Origin: Bacillota bacterium
GTDB lineage: Bacteria; Bacillota; Clostridia; Oscillospirales; Acutalibacteraceae
Assembly: GCA_023391275.1 (NCBI GenBank)
Contig: JAEWBE010000125.1
Span: forward strand, 1-7,290
Length of the DNA stretch: 7,290 nt
Direction of reading: 5' to 3'
Below are positions 1 to 5,991 of this stretch, piece after piece. The position numbers and the translations under genes were made by a program. The notes under the pieces were generated by a model. That model was given only the letters and a program-made list of their open reading frames with translations. It searched no databases and was not told the DNA's origin. Numbering within the stretch: position 1 is the first letter of the stretch; each line of letters begins with the position of its first letter.

Positions 1-237
1 TCGAAGCAGCCCCGTTTCTCCAACGATTCTACCAGATAAATCAGTCACCGCATAAAAATCACGGTCTGCTGTCTCTGGCTTTCGGATTGCTTCTAATTCA
101 GCTTCCAGTGTTGTTGGCTGCACAAAGCCGCACTGAAACATAACCTCCGGCTGATTATACCAATGTGCGAAAAAAGCTGCGTCTTCATCATGGAATGCCC
201 GTAAAATAACATTGTTACCGATAATAGATTCTTTCAT
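1..237 (-). CDS. GNAT N-acetyltransferase, RimJ/RimL-like (partial, C-terminus outside window)
   Basis: The first 79 codons of a gene that continues past the left edge. It begins MKESIIGNNVILRAF and contains the pattern typical of RimJ/RimL-type GNATs: a beta strand ending in LRAF, then a helix with HDEDAAFFAHWYNQPEV (residues about 16-32), then a strand DFYAVTD followed by GRIVGETGL. That last strand corresponds to GNAT beta3, where these enzymes usually read G-x-x-I-G-x-x-x-L. The acetyl-CoA loop would lie beyond the window, so catalysis cannot be judged. The ATG is fixed by an in-frame TGA two codons upstream; GGAGG lies 11 bases before it, a slightly long spacing. It follows the hydrolase gene by 36 bases on the same strand and is probably co-transcribed with it. 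The substrate is unknown: such enzymes acetylate protein N-termini, small amines or antibiotics. Confidence 0.85.
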   Translation of the reverse strand, partial: MKESIIGNNVILRAFHDEDAAFFAHWYNQPEVMFQCGFVQPTTLEAELEAIRKPETADRDFYAVTDLSGRIVGETGLLR

Positions 238-273
238 TTGTCATGCATCCTCCAAGACCATGTAAAATATTTG

Positions 274-879
274 TCAATTTCTCTTTTTTATCTCCTCAAT
301 AAATGTGTTTGTAAGCATTTGAGCTTTTATAAAAGATTCGGCATTGTAATGGCAGGAAAACCTGTCACAAAAGCCATGCTCACCAGCTAATATTACCACA
401 GACGTGTTCTTTTGCTGTTCTGGTCTAAAAACTAAATCATGGGGGTCAAAAGACGGTTCTTGTTCCGCAAATATCAAAAGAACCGGGCATTTCGGAACAA
501 TCTCAAGATAATCCCGTATTTGTGAACCATAATAGCCGATTACCCCATCACACAATCCAAATGCTGAACATCTCCATGCAATCGTAGCGCCAATACTATA
601 CCCAACAAGAAAAATTGCCCGATATTGTGTTCTTAATTCTTCCAGCAGTTTCAACAGCCTTATATGTACATAAAAACCAATCTCCATTTTAAAATAGTCA
701 TAGGCCGCCTGTTGCTGAGAATATTCAAACGGTTCAACTTTATGAATTAGATTTGGACAATACACGTCATATCCTAAAATGCTGTACCTATCACAAACTT
801 CTACTATGTGCGGATTTATACCATATATCTCATGTAGAATAACAATAGCCCTATCAGAACCATTCTTATGAAAAATCAA
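274..879 (-). CDS. Dienelactone hydrolase family alpha/beta hydrolase (Ser nucleophile)
   Basis: A 201-residue cytoplasmic alpha/beta hydrolase with no signal peptide. The N-terminal strand and HEIYGIN (residues 16-22) match the HE-x-x-G signature of dienelactone hydrolases, whose Glu helps activate the nucleophile. The nucleophile elbow is GYSIGA (93-98), giving Ser95 where classical dienelactone hydrolase has Cys. YYG (116-118) follows as in the family. The catalytic His is probably His168 in GEHGF. The acid is less clear: the usual Asp follows the strand CPVLLIFAEQ, and Asp145 or a Glu nearby could serve. At about 200 residues it is slightly shorter than the usual 230 or so. The start is TTG, since no ATG occurs before the first conserved strand and GGAGG lies 8 bases upstream. 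It sits 50 bases after the lipoprotein gene. The actual substrate cannot be told; it may be an ester or lactone. Confidence 0.85.
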   Translation of the reverse strand: MIFHKNGSDRAIVILHEIYGINPHIVEVCDRYSILGYDVYCPNLIHKVEPFEYSQQQAAYDYFKMEIGFYVHIRLLKLLEELRTQYRAIFLVGYSIGATIAWRCSAFGLCDGVIGYYGSQIRDYLEIVPKCPVLLIFAEQEPSFDPHDLVFRPEQQKNTSVVILAGEHGFCDRFSCHYNAESFIKAQMLTNTFIEEIKKRN

Positions 880-887
880 ACCGTTTT

Positions 888-892
888 CCTCC
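888..892 (-). promoter_or_regulatory. Ribosome binding site deciding a TTG start
   Basis: GGAGG on the minus strand, 8 bases from the TTG of the hydrolase gene. A second GGAGG lies just upstream. With no ATG nearby in frame, this spacing supports TTG as the real start. Confidence 0.7.
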
Positions 893-906
893 CTCCTAAT
901 ACAAAG

Positions 907-931
907 AAAAAAACAAGTGCTTACTTTTTTT
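907..931 (-). terminator. Possible weak, AT-rich terminator after the lipoprotein gene
   Basis: Read on the minus strand, AAGT-AAGC-ACTT forms a 4-bp stem that can be extended past one mismatch by A:T pairs. It is followed by G and seven T. The stem has little GC, so any termination is probably partial. It lies between the lipoprotein stop and the ribosome binding site of the next gene, so it may only reduce read-through. Confidence 0.3.
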
Positions 932-2036
932 AATAAATAGTTTTAGATGCGTGTGTTTGAAGATAATCACGAGTAAACAAATACGAGCTTTCCGTAGAAT
1001 AAGATGAATCATTACTTTCATCCAATATGCTGACGAAGATATTTTTTTCATCGGCAATCATATTGCGGATGCTTCCGGAAGAGGACAGTACCAATTCAGC
1101 AAGAGACAACTTGTTGCCATCACCGTTCATAAGATAGTAGCTGTTGCTTTCACGGATAAAAAAGAGTGCAGAATCATTTGACTTGCTGCCATTTACTACG
1201 CGCAGTCCCAAAGAGTCAAATATTTTCTCGGCTCCGTCGCTGTTGATTGTTGCAATATAGCCACGGTCAGAGAAATCTCTGAAATATAAGAAATGATTAA
1301 AAGCATTAAACTGCACAAGTCCATTTTGACTCATCGCTTCTTTTAGAGTATCGCTTAATTGAATCGTATCTGTAAGCGCCCCGCATTCACAATCGTAGAT
1401 TTTAATACAAAAATCCGTATCCATACCATTCGATTTTTCAGCAACAGTAAAAACTTTATTATTATAGCACGAAAGAGCAACAATACTGTCTTGATCACTT
1501 TCTTTCAGTACAAATTCCAGCAATTCCTTGTTTTGAGCGTTATATTTGTAAATTAGAGAACGATTGGTAGTATCCGAATTCTTATCCCTTGCCAAAATAT
1601 AAACATCCGTAGCTGTAGCAGAAATATAGTCTATGGCTTCCGATCCACCGGCGAAAGGGATCGCTTCAAGTGTATCTTTTGATAAATCAATTTTAAGCAG
1701 CTGATGCTCCATATTGTTTAAGGTAGCTGGCATATAGGCAGCATTACCCACACACACAGGTATCCCTTGCGAAATGTAGAATTGTTTAACAGTTCCAATC
1801 TCTTTTTGTACTTCTGTTCCGATATTAAATTGCCCAAAGGTCATGTTTCCGTCAGGCGACAAGGACGTATATAAAACATCGTTATCATGTAGCAGCACCG
1901 GAGAATATTCTTTCAGCCCATCTACTTTCTTAATTAAATTTTGCTCCGCAAGTATTTTGTCATTTGAACATGCGGTTATAGCAAAGGCATATAATAATGA
2001 AATTATAATGACCCCTATTTTATTAACCCATTTCAT
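930..2036 (-). CDS. Putative lipoprotein of unknown function
   Basis: A 368-residue exported protein. From MKWVNKIGV it has a positively charged start, a hydrophobic segment (GVIIISLLYAFAI) and the lipobox ITAC, putting the lipidated Cys at residue 23, followed by SND. After processing by prolipoprotein signal peptidase it should be anchored on the outer face of the membrane. The mature part is soluble and rich in beta strands, with recurring pieces such as DNDVLYTSLSPDGNMTF and ATDVYILARD. These hint at beta-propeller blades as in TolB or WD-like domains, but no family is recognised with confidence. The ATG at 2036 was chosen over one nine codons upstream because GGAGAAG lies 4 bases before it, and the upstream ATG lacks such a site and falls inside a repeated spacer sequence. 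The spacer to the methyltransferase gene is 57 bases. Confidence 0.8.
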   Translation of the reverse strand: MKWVNKIGVIIISLLYAFAITACSNDKILAEQNLIKKVDGLKEYSPVLLHDNDVLYTSLSPDGNMTFGQFNIGTEVQKEIGTVKQFYISQGIPVCVGNAAYMPATLNNMEHQLLKIDLSKDTLEAIPFAGGSEAIDYISATATDVYILARDKNSDTTNRSLIYKYNAQNKELLEFVLKESDQDSIVALSCYNNKVFTVAEKSNGMDTDFCIKIYDCECGALTDTIQLSDTLKEAMSQNGLVQFNAFNHFLYFRDFSDRGYIATINSDGAEKIFDSLGLRVVNGSKSNDSALFFIRESNSYYLMNGDGNKLSLAELVLSSSGSIRNMIADEKNIFVSILDESNDSSYSTESSYLFTRDYLQTHASKTIY

Positions 2037-2057
2037 GAATCTTCTCCAATCTGATAT

Positions 2058-2074
2058 GAACATCCGATTATGCT
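2058..2074 (-). repeat. 17-bp direct repeat, copy 1 (before lipoprotein gene)
   Basis: On the minus strand this reads AGCATAATCGGATGTTC and is identical over 17 bases to the copy at 2775-2791. It ends 21 bases before the lipoprotein start. Similarity continues a few bases 5' (GTA here against GTG in the other copy), then stops. The two copies lie in the spacers on either side of the methyltransferase gene. Confidence 0.85.
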
Positions 2075-2093
2075 TACAATGTCATATAGCGTT

Positions 2094-2735
2094 CTATTTT
2101 ATACATCGATACAATTTTGTGTTTGTCCATTCTTTTTCAAGGGTAATTTGACAAAATCCTGCTTCTTTTATCAATGACACTTCACTTCTATAAGTCAACG
2201 GGACATCAATATGCAAACTTCCAAATGGCAAGTTTTCGGAAGAATAGCTGCTTTCAGCAAAGGTAAATCTTTGTAATTCTTCTTCCATACTCTTTGACAT
2301 AAGATCTCCGTTAATAAATACGCCGCTCGGTAAAAGGCAACCGTGAATTTTACGGAATATTTCTCTTTTTTGCTCAACGTTAAAATGATGTAATGTATAG
2401 CATGTAAGTACAATATCAAAGCAATCATTTCCGAAATCAAAATCCAAGATAGAGGCACAAATTGTTTCTAAACTCATGCTTCTATAAAATGTTTTCTTAT
2501 GTAATTCAGCTAACATTTTTGGTGAGATATCAACAGCTACCACATCAGACTCAAATTTTATGCGTTCAACTTCAAGCCCCGTACCACATCCTAAAATGAG
2601 AATTTTTTGCTTGTTAGCACATTTATCGAACTGTTTTTCAATTTCATCATAAAATTCACTCGTTCCCAACTGGTTCAGCACATGTTCATCATGAATTTTT
2701 GCTTCTTCATTGAAATAATCTATAATCTTTTTCAT
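2094..2735 (-). CDS. Class I SAM-dependent methyltransferase
   Basis: A 213-residue cytoplasmic methyltransferase transferring the methyl group of S-adenosylmethionine to an unknown small substrate. Motif I is ILILGCGTGLE (residues 45-55), the glycine-rich SAM loop. VAVDIS (66-71) carries the acidic residue that binds the ribose. FDIVLTCYTLHHF (106-118) is the motif IV strand typical of the UbiE/Methyltransf_11/25 group, and LLPSGVFINGD (134-144) is the following strand and turn. The region after residue 145 (MSKSMEEELQRF and on) is the variable part that covers the substrate. The start is ATG at 2735 because AGAGG lies 6 bases upstream; a longer frame begins 15 codons earlier within the repeat and lacks a ribosome site. 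It sits between a GNAT and the lipoprotein and is flanked by both copies of the 17-bp repeat. A role in modifying an antibiotic or metabolite is inference only. Confidence 0.88.
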   Translation of the reverse strand: MKKIIDYFNEEAKIHDEHVLNQLGTSEFYDEIEKQFDKCANKQKILILGCGTGLEVERIKFESDVVAVDISPKMLAELHKKTFYRSMSLETICASILDFDFGNDCFDIVLTCYTLHHFNVEQKREIFRKIHGCLLPSGVFINGDLMSKSMEEELQRFTFAESSYSSENLPFGSLHIDVPLTYRSEVSLIKEAGFCQITLEKEWTNTKLYRCIK

Positions 2736-2774
2736 TTTGCACCTCTTATAATATAAATAACGTGAATGCCAAAC

Positions 2775-2791
2775 GAACATCCGATTATGCT
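2775..2791 (-). repeat. 17-bp direct repeat, copy 2 (between GNAT and methyltransferase genes)
   Basis: AGCATAATCGGATGTTC on the minus strand, identical to 2058-2074 and 717 bases from it. It begins within the GNAT stop codon and ends 39 bases before the methyltransferase start. With the preceding G it can fold as a 6-bp stem GAGCAT/ATGTTC (one G-T wobble) around the loop AATCGG. Confidence 0.85.
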
Positions 2792-3273
2792 CACCTTGCG
2801 TAATTACAAAGATTACAAATCATTATATACTCTTGCTCGTTTTCGCCCAATATCTCAAATCCTACTTTTTGATACATTTTTGCGGCGTAGTTGTCTTTTT
2901 GAACAGAAAGAGATGTTTTTGAATAGCCCTTAGAGTGTAAGTATTCTAACATTTTTCGCATCAATGCTGTTCCAATCCCTTTACCGCGACACTGTGGATA
3001 AATTGATATTGCAAACTCTGGAATATCATCATCAATATGACCGAAGGCTTTAATGCAACGAACCCAAACAGCACCGACAATTTTCTTATCAAGTTCTGCA
3101 ACGAAACAATAGTCATCCTTTTTAGAGCCAAATTCATTAACATAAATCCATATAGATGGGTCTTGAATAATAGTTCTTGGCACCAAATTATTTGCGTCTT
3201 TTTGAAAAATCGCTTCATATAAAAAATCAGTAAGCAATATAATCTCATTATTATTAATAGGTCTAATATTCAT
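2791..3273 (-). CDS. GNAT family N-acetyltransferase
   Basis: A 160-residue single-domain acetyltransferase using acetyl-CoA. It starts MNIRPI, the usual first beta strand. The mid-domain strand is YCFVAELDKKIVGAVWV (55-71). Motif A, the acetyl-CoA pyrophosphate loop, is FAISIYPQCRGKGIGTAL (87-104), with R96-G-K-G-I-G101 fitting Q/R-x-x-G-x-G/A. Motif B is NYAAKMYQKVGFE (128-140), including the conserved Tyr and GF. The C-terminus is short, ending at a TGA that touches the repeat copy at 2775-2791. The start at 3273 fits the family; AAGG lies about 14 bases upstream, a loose spacing. A frame extending 26 codons further is possible but begins with Asn/Tyr-rich residues unlike GNATs. The target cannot be predicted. 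Confidence 0.88.
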   Translation of the reverse strand: MNIRPINNNEIILLTDFLYEAIFQKDANNLVPRTIIQDPSIWIYVNEFGSKKDDYCFVAELDKKIVGAVWVRCIKAFGHIDDDIPEFAISIYPQCRGKGIGTALMRKMLEYLHSKGYSKTSLSVQKDNYAAKMYQKVGFEILGENEQEYIMICNLCNYAR

Positions 3274-3307
3274 TTTTTCGTTACTACCTTTCTTGCAGCT
3301 AATATAA

Positions 3308-3362
3308 ATAATACAAATAAATCCATATGTATTATAATTCGATATTTTCATTAGATTCTCAA
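3308..3362 (-). promoter_or_regulatory. Candidate promoter and inverted repeat before the GNAT gene
   Basis: The minus strand has an exact TATAAT at 3331-3336. The only TTGA-type hexamer upstream is TTGAGA at 3357-3362, 20 bases away and so too far for an optimal sigma-A promoter. A 7-bp perfect inverted repeat (ataatac at 3308-3314, gtattat at 3329-3335, 14-base spacer) overlaps the -10 and could be an operator. The sequence is very AT-rich, so chance is a real alternative. Confidence 0.3.
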
Positions 3363-3369
3363 TCCTAAC

Positions 3370-4317
3370 TCACTTCGGGTCAGGTTGGCCCGAAGTACCG
3401 TACTTTCCCGGGCTATCGTTCTCCGCCTTGTTCCACGCAATAAAAAATTCATCTATGGAAGCGTATCGGGCAACCCTGTCAACAGAAACTGCTTTCAACA
3501 CAGTATCATAACGCGGCCTGCTTAATTCCCATTTCTCAAACGAGCAGGGAGCGAAAGCATTTTTCTTGTATCTTCGCTGTATGTCTGCGCCTGTGAAATT
3601 GCCGAAAAAATCAAATATCAACGCCCCGAGTGTATATACATTTGTCGCTTCGTCAATTACAGCGCCTTTCATATATTCTTCCGGGGCTTTTAATCTCTTT
3701 GTTCCAAAAAAATCCTCGCCCATATCATTCATTGCCGGCTTTTTTCTAAAAAAATCAATGTCGCATATGGTTGTGGTATCGGTTGAAAAGTCGTATAGTA
3801 TGCTTCCGTCATAAAAATCTACAGCGACATAGTTCCTTTTTGCGACAGTGGCTAAAAAGGAAAATAATACTTCCACAGACTTAATTCTTTTTTCAAGCGG
3901 CAACTGCTTGAATCTTTTGACAGGCGGCACTATTTGAGGATTATTATGATATTTCTCAAAATTCCAATAATCAAATAAGCAATCACCCTCTGCCCATTTG
4001 AATATAGCGATATAAATTTCGCCAAGAGAATAGTGCTTCACCAGTTCAATTAAGTTTGGATGCTTTATATCCTCGTATATAAGCATGGCTTTTTTTAACG
4101 AAGCAACGGCTTCTTCCGGTGTTCTGGCTGATTCAATGGTTTTTAATCCTGCCACTTTAACAAAATATCTTTCTTTGCCGTCATCAATACCGAAACTAAT
4201 GTTACCGGAATCATTTTGTGAAAATACACAGAAAACCTTACCCAATGAATTGAGCCATGAAAAATCATGCCATTCTTTCATTTGAAACTCAATATTGCCC
4301 AAATTAATATTAACCAT
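3370..4317 (-). CDS. Serine/threonine protein kinase-like protein with altered catalytic motifs
   Basis: A 315-residue cytoplasmic protein with the layout of a Hanks-type kinase. From Met at 4317: RYFVKVAG holds the ATP-binding Lys54; YEDIKHPNLIELV (81-93) matches the helix C to beta4 region with HPNLI; AVDFYDGSILYD (165-176) aligns with HRDLKPxNILxD, keeping the Asp (167) but replacing Lys with Tyr and Asn with Ser; ICDIDFF (184-190) replaces DFG with D-I-D; KAPEEYMKGAVIDEATNVYTLGALIFDFFG keeps APE, while the DxxSLG Asp is Asn. A known Firmicute group annotated as Ser/Thr kinase, as I recall it, shares the VAxDFYDGSI and CDIDF pattern, so these changes look like a family trait rather than decay. 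Activity is uncertain. The frame could start at 4329 or 4320, but GGAGG at 4323-4327 overlaps or crowds those and best serves 4317. It is divergent from the XRE operon. Confidence 0.8.
   Translation of the reverse strand: MVNINLGNIEFQMKEWHDFSWLNSLGKVFCVFSQNDSGNISFGIDDGKERYFVKVAGLKTIESARTPEEAVASLKKAMLIYEDIKHPNLIELVKHYSLGEIYIAIFKWAEGDCLFDYWNFEKYHNNPQIVPPVKRFKQLPLEKRIKSVEVLFSFLATVAKRNYVAVDFYDGSILYDFSTDTTTICDIDFFRKKPAMNDMGEDFFGTKRLKAPEEYMKGAVIDEATNVYTLGALIFDFFGNFTGADIQRRYKKNAFAPCSFEKWELSRPRYDTVLKAVSVDRVARYASIDEFFIAWNKAENDSPGKYGTSGQPDPK
3372..3396. repeat. Perfect 8-bp inverted repeat across the kinase stop
   Basis: acttcggg (3372-3379) and cccgaagt (3389-3396) with a 9-base loop, overlapping the kinase stop codon and encoding its last residues (GTSGQPDPK). 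A U-G wobble could add one pair. Neither strand has a T tract after it, so it is not a standard intrinsic terminator. It could be an RNA 3'-end hairpin or a remnant of a recombination site. Confidence 0.6.
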
Positions 4318-4445
4318 CATTTCCTCCATATACCTGCTCTACAGTTCGCTATATTTTCTATATTTGCGCAATAGGGTATACAAAACTGCCTGTGCGGAAT
4401 ACGATTTCTCCGTGATAGTATTACCCTTAAAGTTAAGAGTTGAGG
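4318..4445. promoter_or_regulatory. Divergent intergenic region with inverted repeat
   Basis: The spacer between the kinase and XRE genes has no coding signal. It holds an inverted repeat cttaa-ag-ttaag (4426-4437) ending 8 bases before the -35 of the XRE promoter, which suits an operator. The 8-bp palindrome ttgcgcaa lies at 4364-4371. A tandem pair ctatatttt/ctatatttg lies at 4349-4366 and gives TATAGA-like -10 candidates on the minus strand for the kinase gene, but no good -35 goes with them. Confidence 0.4.
4323..4327 (-). promoter_or_regulatory. Ribosome binding site of the kinase-like gene
   Basis: GGAGG on the minus strand overlaps the first of three in-frame ATGs and lies 2 and 5 bases before the second and third. 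The third (4317) has the most workable spacing. Confidence 0.6.
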
Positions 4446-4474
4446 TTGCTTCACGCCTTTTAGTATGCTATAAT
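4446..4474 (+). promoter_or_regulatory. Sigma-A promoter of the XRE-MBL-GNAT operon
   Basis: TTGCTT (-35, 4446-4451), 17-base spacer, then TATAAT (-10, 4469-4474), with TG one base before the -10 (extended -10). Transcription should start near 4481, giving a leader of about 38 bases. Confidence 0.75.
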
Positions 4475-4484
4475 ATACAATTAT

Positions 4485-4500
4485 AACATATTAACATATT
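4485..4500 (+). repeat. Tandem 8-bp direct repeat in the leader
   Basis: aacatatt occurs twice head to tail (4485-4492, 4493-4500), just after the predicted transcription start and before the ribosome site. It could be a pair of half-sites for the XRE protein, or chance in AT-rich sequence. Confidence 0.4.
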
Positions 4501-4518
4501 TTAAGCAAGGAGAATACT

Positions 4519-5094
4519 ATGCACTCACCAGCATTAACGATAGGAGAACGCCTGAAAACAATACGGACAAGCAGAAACCTTACCTTGGACGATGCTGCAA
4601 AACTTACAGACGTCAGCAAGCCCATGCTCGGACAGATTGAAAGAGGGCAATCCTCTCCCACAATTACGACCCTCTGGAAGATAGCGACGGGTCTAAAAGT
4701 GCCGCTATCCTCTTTTCTGGAAGAGCAGAAAGCCGAATACAGCGTGGTGGATTTGCAGTCAAAGGACGCCATTGTGGAAGAGAACGGGGGCATGAGAGCC
4801 TATCCGCTTTTCCCTTACAATCCCATTCAAAATATGGAGATTTTCTACATTGAGTTTGACGCGCACACCGAATTTAACGCAGGCTGCCACCATCCGTCTG
4901 AAAAGCACCTGGATGGCGTGGAGGAATACATTTTTGTGGTACAAGGCAAGCTGGAGCTGATCATCGACACGAAAACGGTTGTCCTACAGGAAAAGCAAGC
5001 CATCCGCTTTTGCGCGAATGTATTCCATGCGTATAACAATCCCTACGAAAATCAATGCAATGTGTATAACATGATTTTCTACCCCAAAGCGTGA
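4519..5094 (+). CDS. XRE family transcriptional regulator with C-terminal cupin domain
   Basis: A 191-residue cytoplasmic DNA-binding regulator. Residues 7-64 form an XRE/HTH_3 domain: IGERLKTIRTSRNLTLDDAAKLTDVSKPMLGQIERGQSSPT is interpretable as the classic helix-turn-helix with the L-x-x-I-E-x-G-x-x-x-P signature. After a linker, residues about 105-188 form a cupin_2 barrel: HHPSEKHLDGVEEYIFVVQG (124-143) is cupin motif 1, with Glu135/136 and Gly143, and AIRFCANVFHAYNN (161-174) is motif 2, with His170. In this family the cupin pocket senses a small ligand or metal; the ligand here is unknown. AAGGAG lies 6 bases before the ATG. It is the first gene of an operon, 15 bases ahead of the hydrolase gene, so it probably regulates its own operon through repeats around the promoter. 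Confidence 0.93.
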   Translation: MHSPALTIGERLKTIRTSRNLTLDDAAKLTDVSKPMLGQIERGQSSPTITTLWKIATGLKVPLSSFLEEQKAEYSVVDLQSKDAIVEENGGMRAYPLFPYNPIQNMEIFYIEFDAHTEFNAGCHHPSEKHLDGVEEYIFVVQGKLELIIDTKTVVLQEKQAIRFCANVFHAYNNPYENQCNVYNMIFYPKA

Positions 5095-5109
5095 AAGAAG
5101 GATAAAACG

Positions 5110-5991
5110 ATGTATGAACTGACACAGGTTGGAGAAAAAAGCTATTATATCAATTGCCCTGCCAAAATCGGGGTTTATCGTGTGAATGACAGAGAGGTAT
5201 ATTTGATCGATAGCGGAAACGACAAGGATGCCGGAAGAAAGGTTCGCCAGATTTTAGACCGGAATGGATGGCATCTGAAAGGCATTCTGAATACGCATTC
5301 CAATGCCGACCACATCGGTGGAAATCAGTATTTGCAAAAGCAAACAGGCTGTAAGGTTTTCGCGAACGGAATCGAGCGGGATTTTACCAATCATCCGATT
5401 CTGGAGCCGTCCTTTTTGTACGGCGGATACCCATGTAAGGAGCTGCGGCATAAGTTTTTGCTGGCGCAGGAAAGCAACGCGCAGGAGCTTTCCGAGCCTG
5501 ATTTCCCTCAGGAAATTAAGGTAATCCCGCTTCCGGGGCACTTTTTCGATATGGTGGGGTTCTGCACGCCGGACGACGTTGTGTTCCTTGCGGATTGCCT
5601 CAGCAGTAAAGAAACACTGGATAAGTACGGAATCCCGTTTATCTATGATGTTGATGCCTATCTGAAAACACTGAGCAATGTTGAAGCAATGGAAGCGTCC
5701 GTGTTTGTACCCGCACACGCCGATGCTGCGGATAATATCAAGGAACTGGCGCAGTATAACCGAAAAAAAGTTCTTAAAATTGCGGAGTACATCGTTTCTT
5801 TCTGTAAAACGGCGCAAACCTTTGAAAACATATTGCAGAAAATGTTTCAGCAATATCACCTGACCATGAATTTTGAACAGTATGTGCTGGTAGGCAGCAC
5901 CGTTCGCTCTTATCTGTCATGGCTCAAGGACACGGGAAAGTTAAGCGTTCGGTTTGAAGATTGTAGAATGCTTTGGGAGGTGTTCGCTTGA
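5110..5991 (+). CDS. MBL-fold metallo-hydrolase
   Basis: A 293-residue cytoplasmic metallo-beta-lactamase-fold protein. The opening strands (MYELTQVGEKSYYINCPAKI, then VYLIDSGND with Asp34) are typical. The metal motif is T-H63-S-N-A-D67-H68-IGGN, where the second His of HxHxDH is Asn. Other ligands are present: His144 in PLPGH, Asp162 in FLADCL and His203 in VPAHAD. The zinc site may therefore be partly altered, with Asn65 a poor ligand; I recall THSNADHIGGN in related Firmicute proteins, so it looks like a group feature. The C-terminal part (from about 215) is a helical segment rich in Lys and Gln that resembles the winged-helix tail found on some MBL proteins. AAGGA lies 7 bases before the ATG. 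Its stop overlaps the start of the next gene. The substrate is unknown; thioesters and lactones are typical for this fold. Confidence 0.88.
   Translation: MYELTQVGEKSYYINCPAKIGVYRVNDREVYLIDSGNDKDAGRKVRQILDRNGWHLKGILNTHSNADHIGGNQYLQKQTGCKVFANGIERDFTNHPILEPSFLYGGYPCKELRHKFLLAQESNAQELSEPDFPQEIKVIPLPGHFFDMVGFCTPDDVVFLADCLSSKETLDKYGIPFIYDVDAYLKTLSNVEAMEASVFVPAHADAADNIKELAQYNRKKVLKIAEYIVSFCKTAQTFENILQKMFQQYHLTMNFEQYVLVGSTVRSYLSWLKDTGKLSVRFEDCRMLWEVFA
5976..5980 (+). promoter_or_regulatory. Ribosome binding site deciding the TTG start of the GNAT gene
   Basis: GGAGG, within the end of the hydrolase gene, lies 7 bases before TTG at 5988. A second in-frame TTG at 5973 precedes the site and so is not served by it. 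Confidence 0.75.

Noticed and set aside
238..285. TTGACA on the minus strand before the left-edge GNAT as a -35 box
   Set aside because: No acceptable -10 occurs 15 to 19 bases downstream; that position is taken by the ribosome site.
2745..2772. Promoter-like TTGGCA-16-TATAAG on the minus strand before the methyltransferase
   Set aside because: The -10 is only 9 bases from the ATG and next to the ribosome site, so transcripts would start too late to include it.
2058..2791. Integron attC sites or phage att sites as an explanation of the 17-bp repeat
   Set aside because: No GTTRRRY/RYYYAAC core pairs, no long attC-like palindrome and no integrase gene in the window.
4295..4486. Small plus-strand frame with a hydrophobic start, across the kinase start and spacer
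   Set aside because: It begins at TTG without a ribosome site, overlaps the kinase gene and runs through the XRE promoter.
5254..5859. Long open frame of 201 codons on the minus strand inside the MBL gene
   Set aside because: It lies fully antisense to a gene with clear metal-binding motifs, has no ribosome site and shows no recognisable domain.
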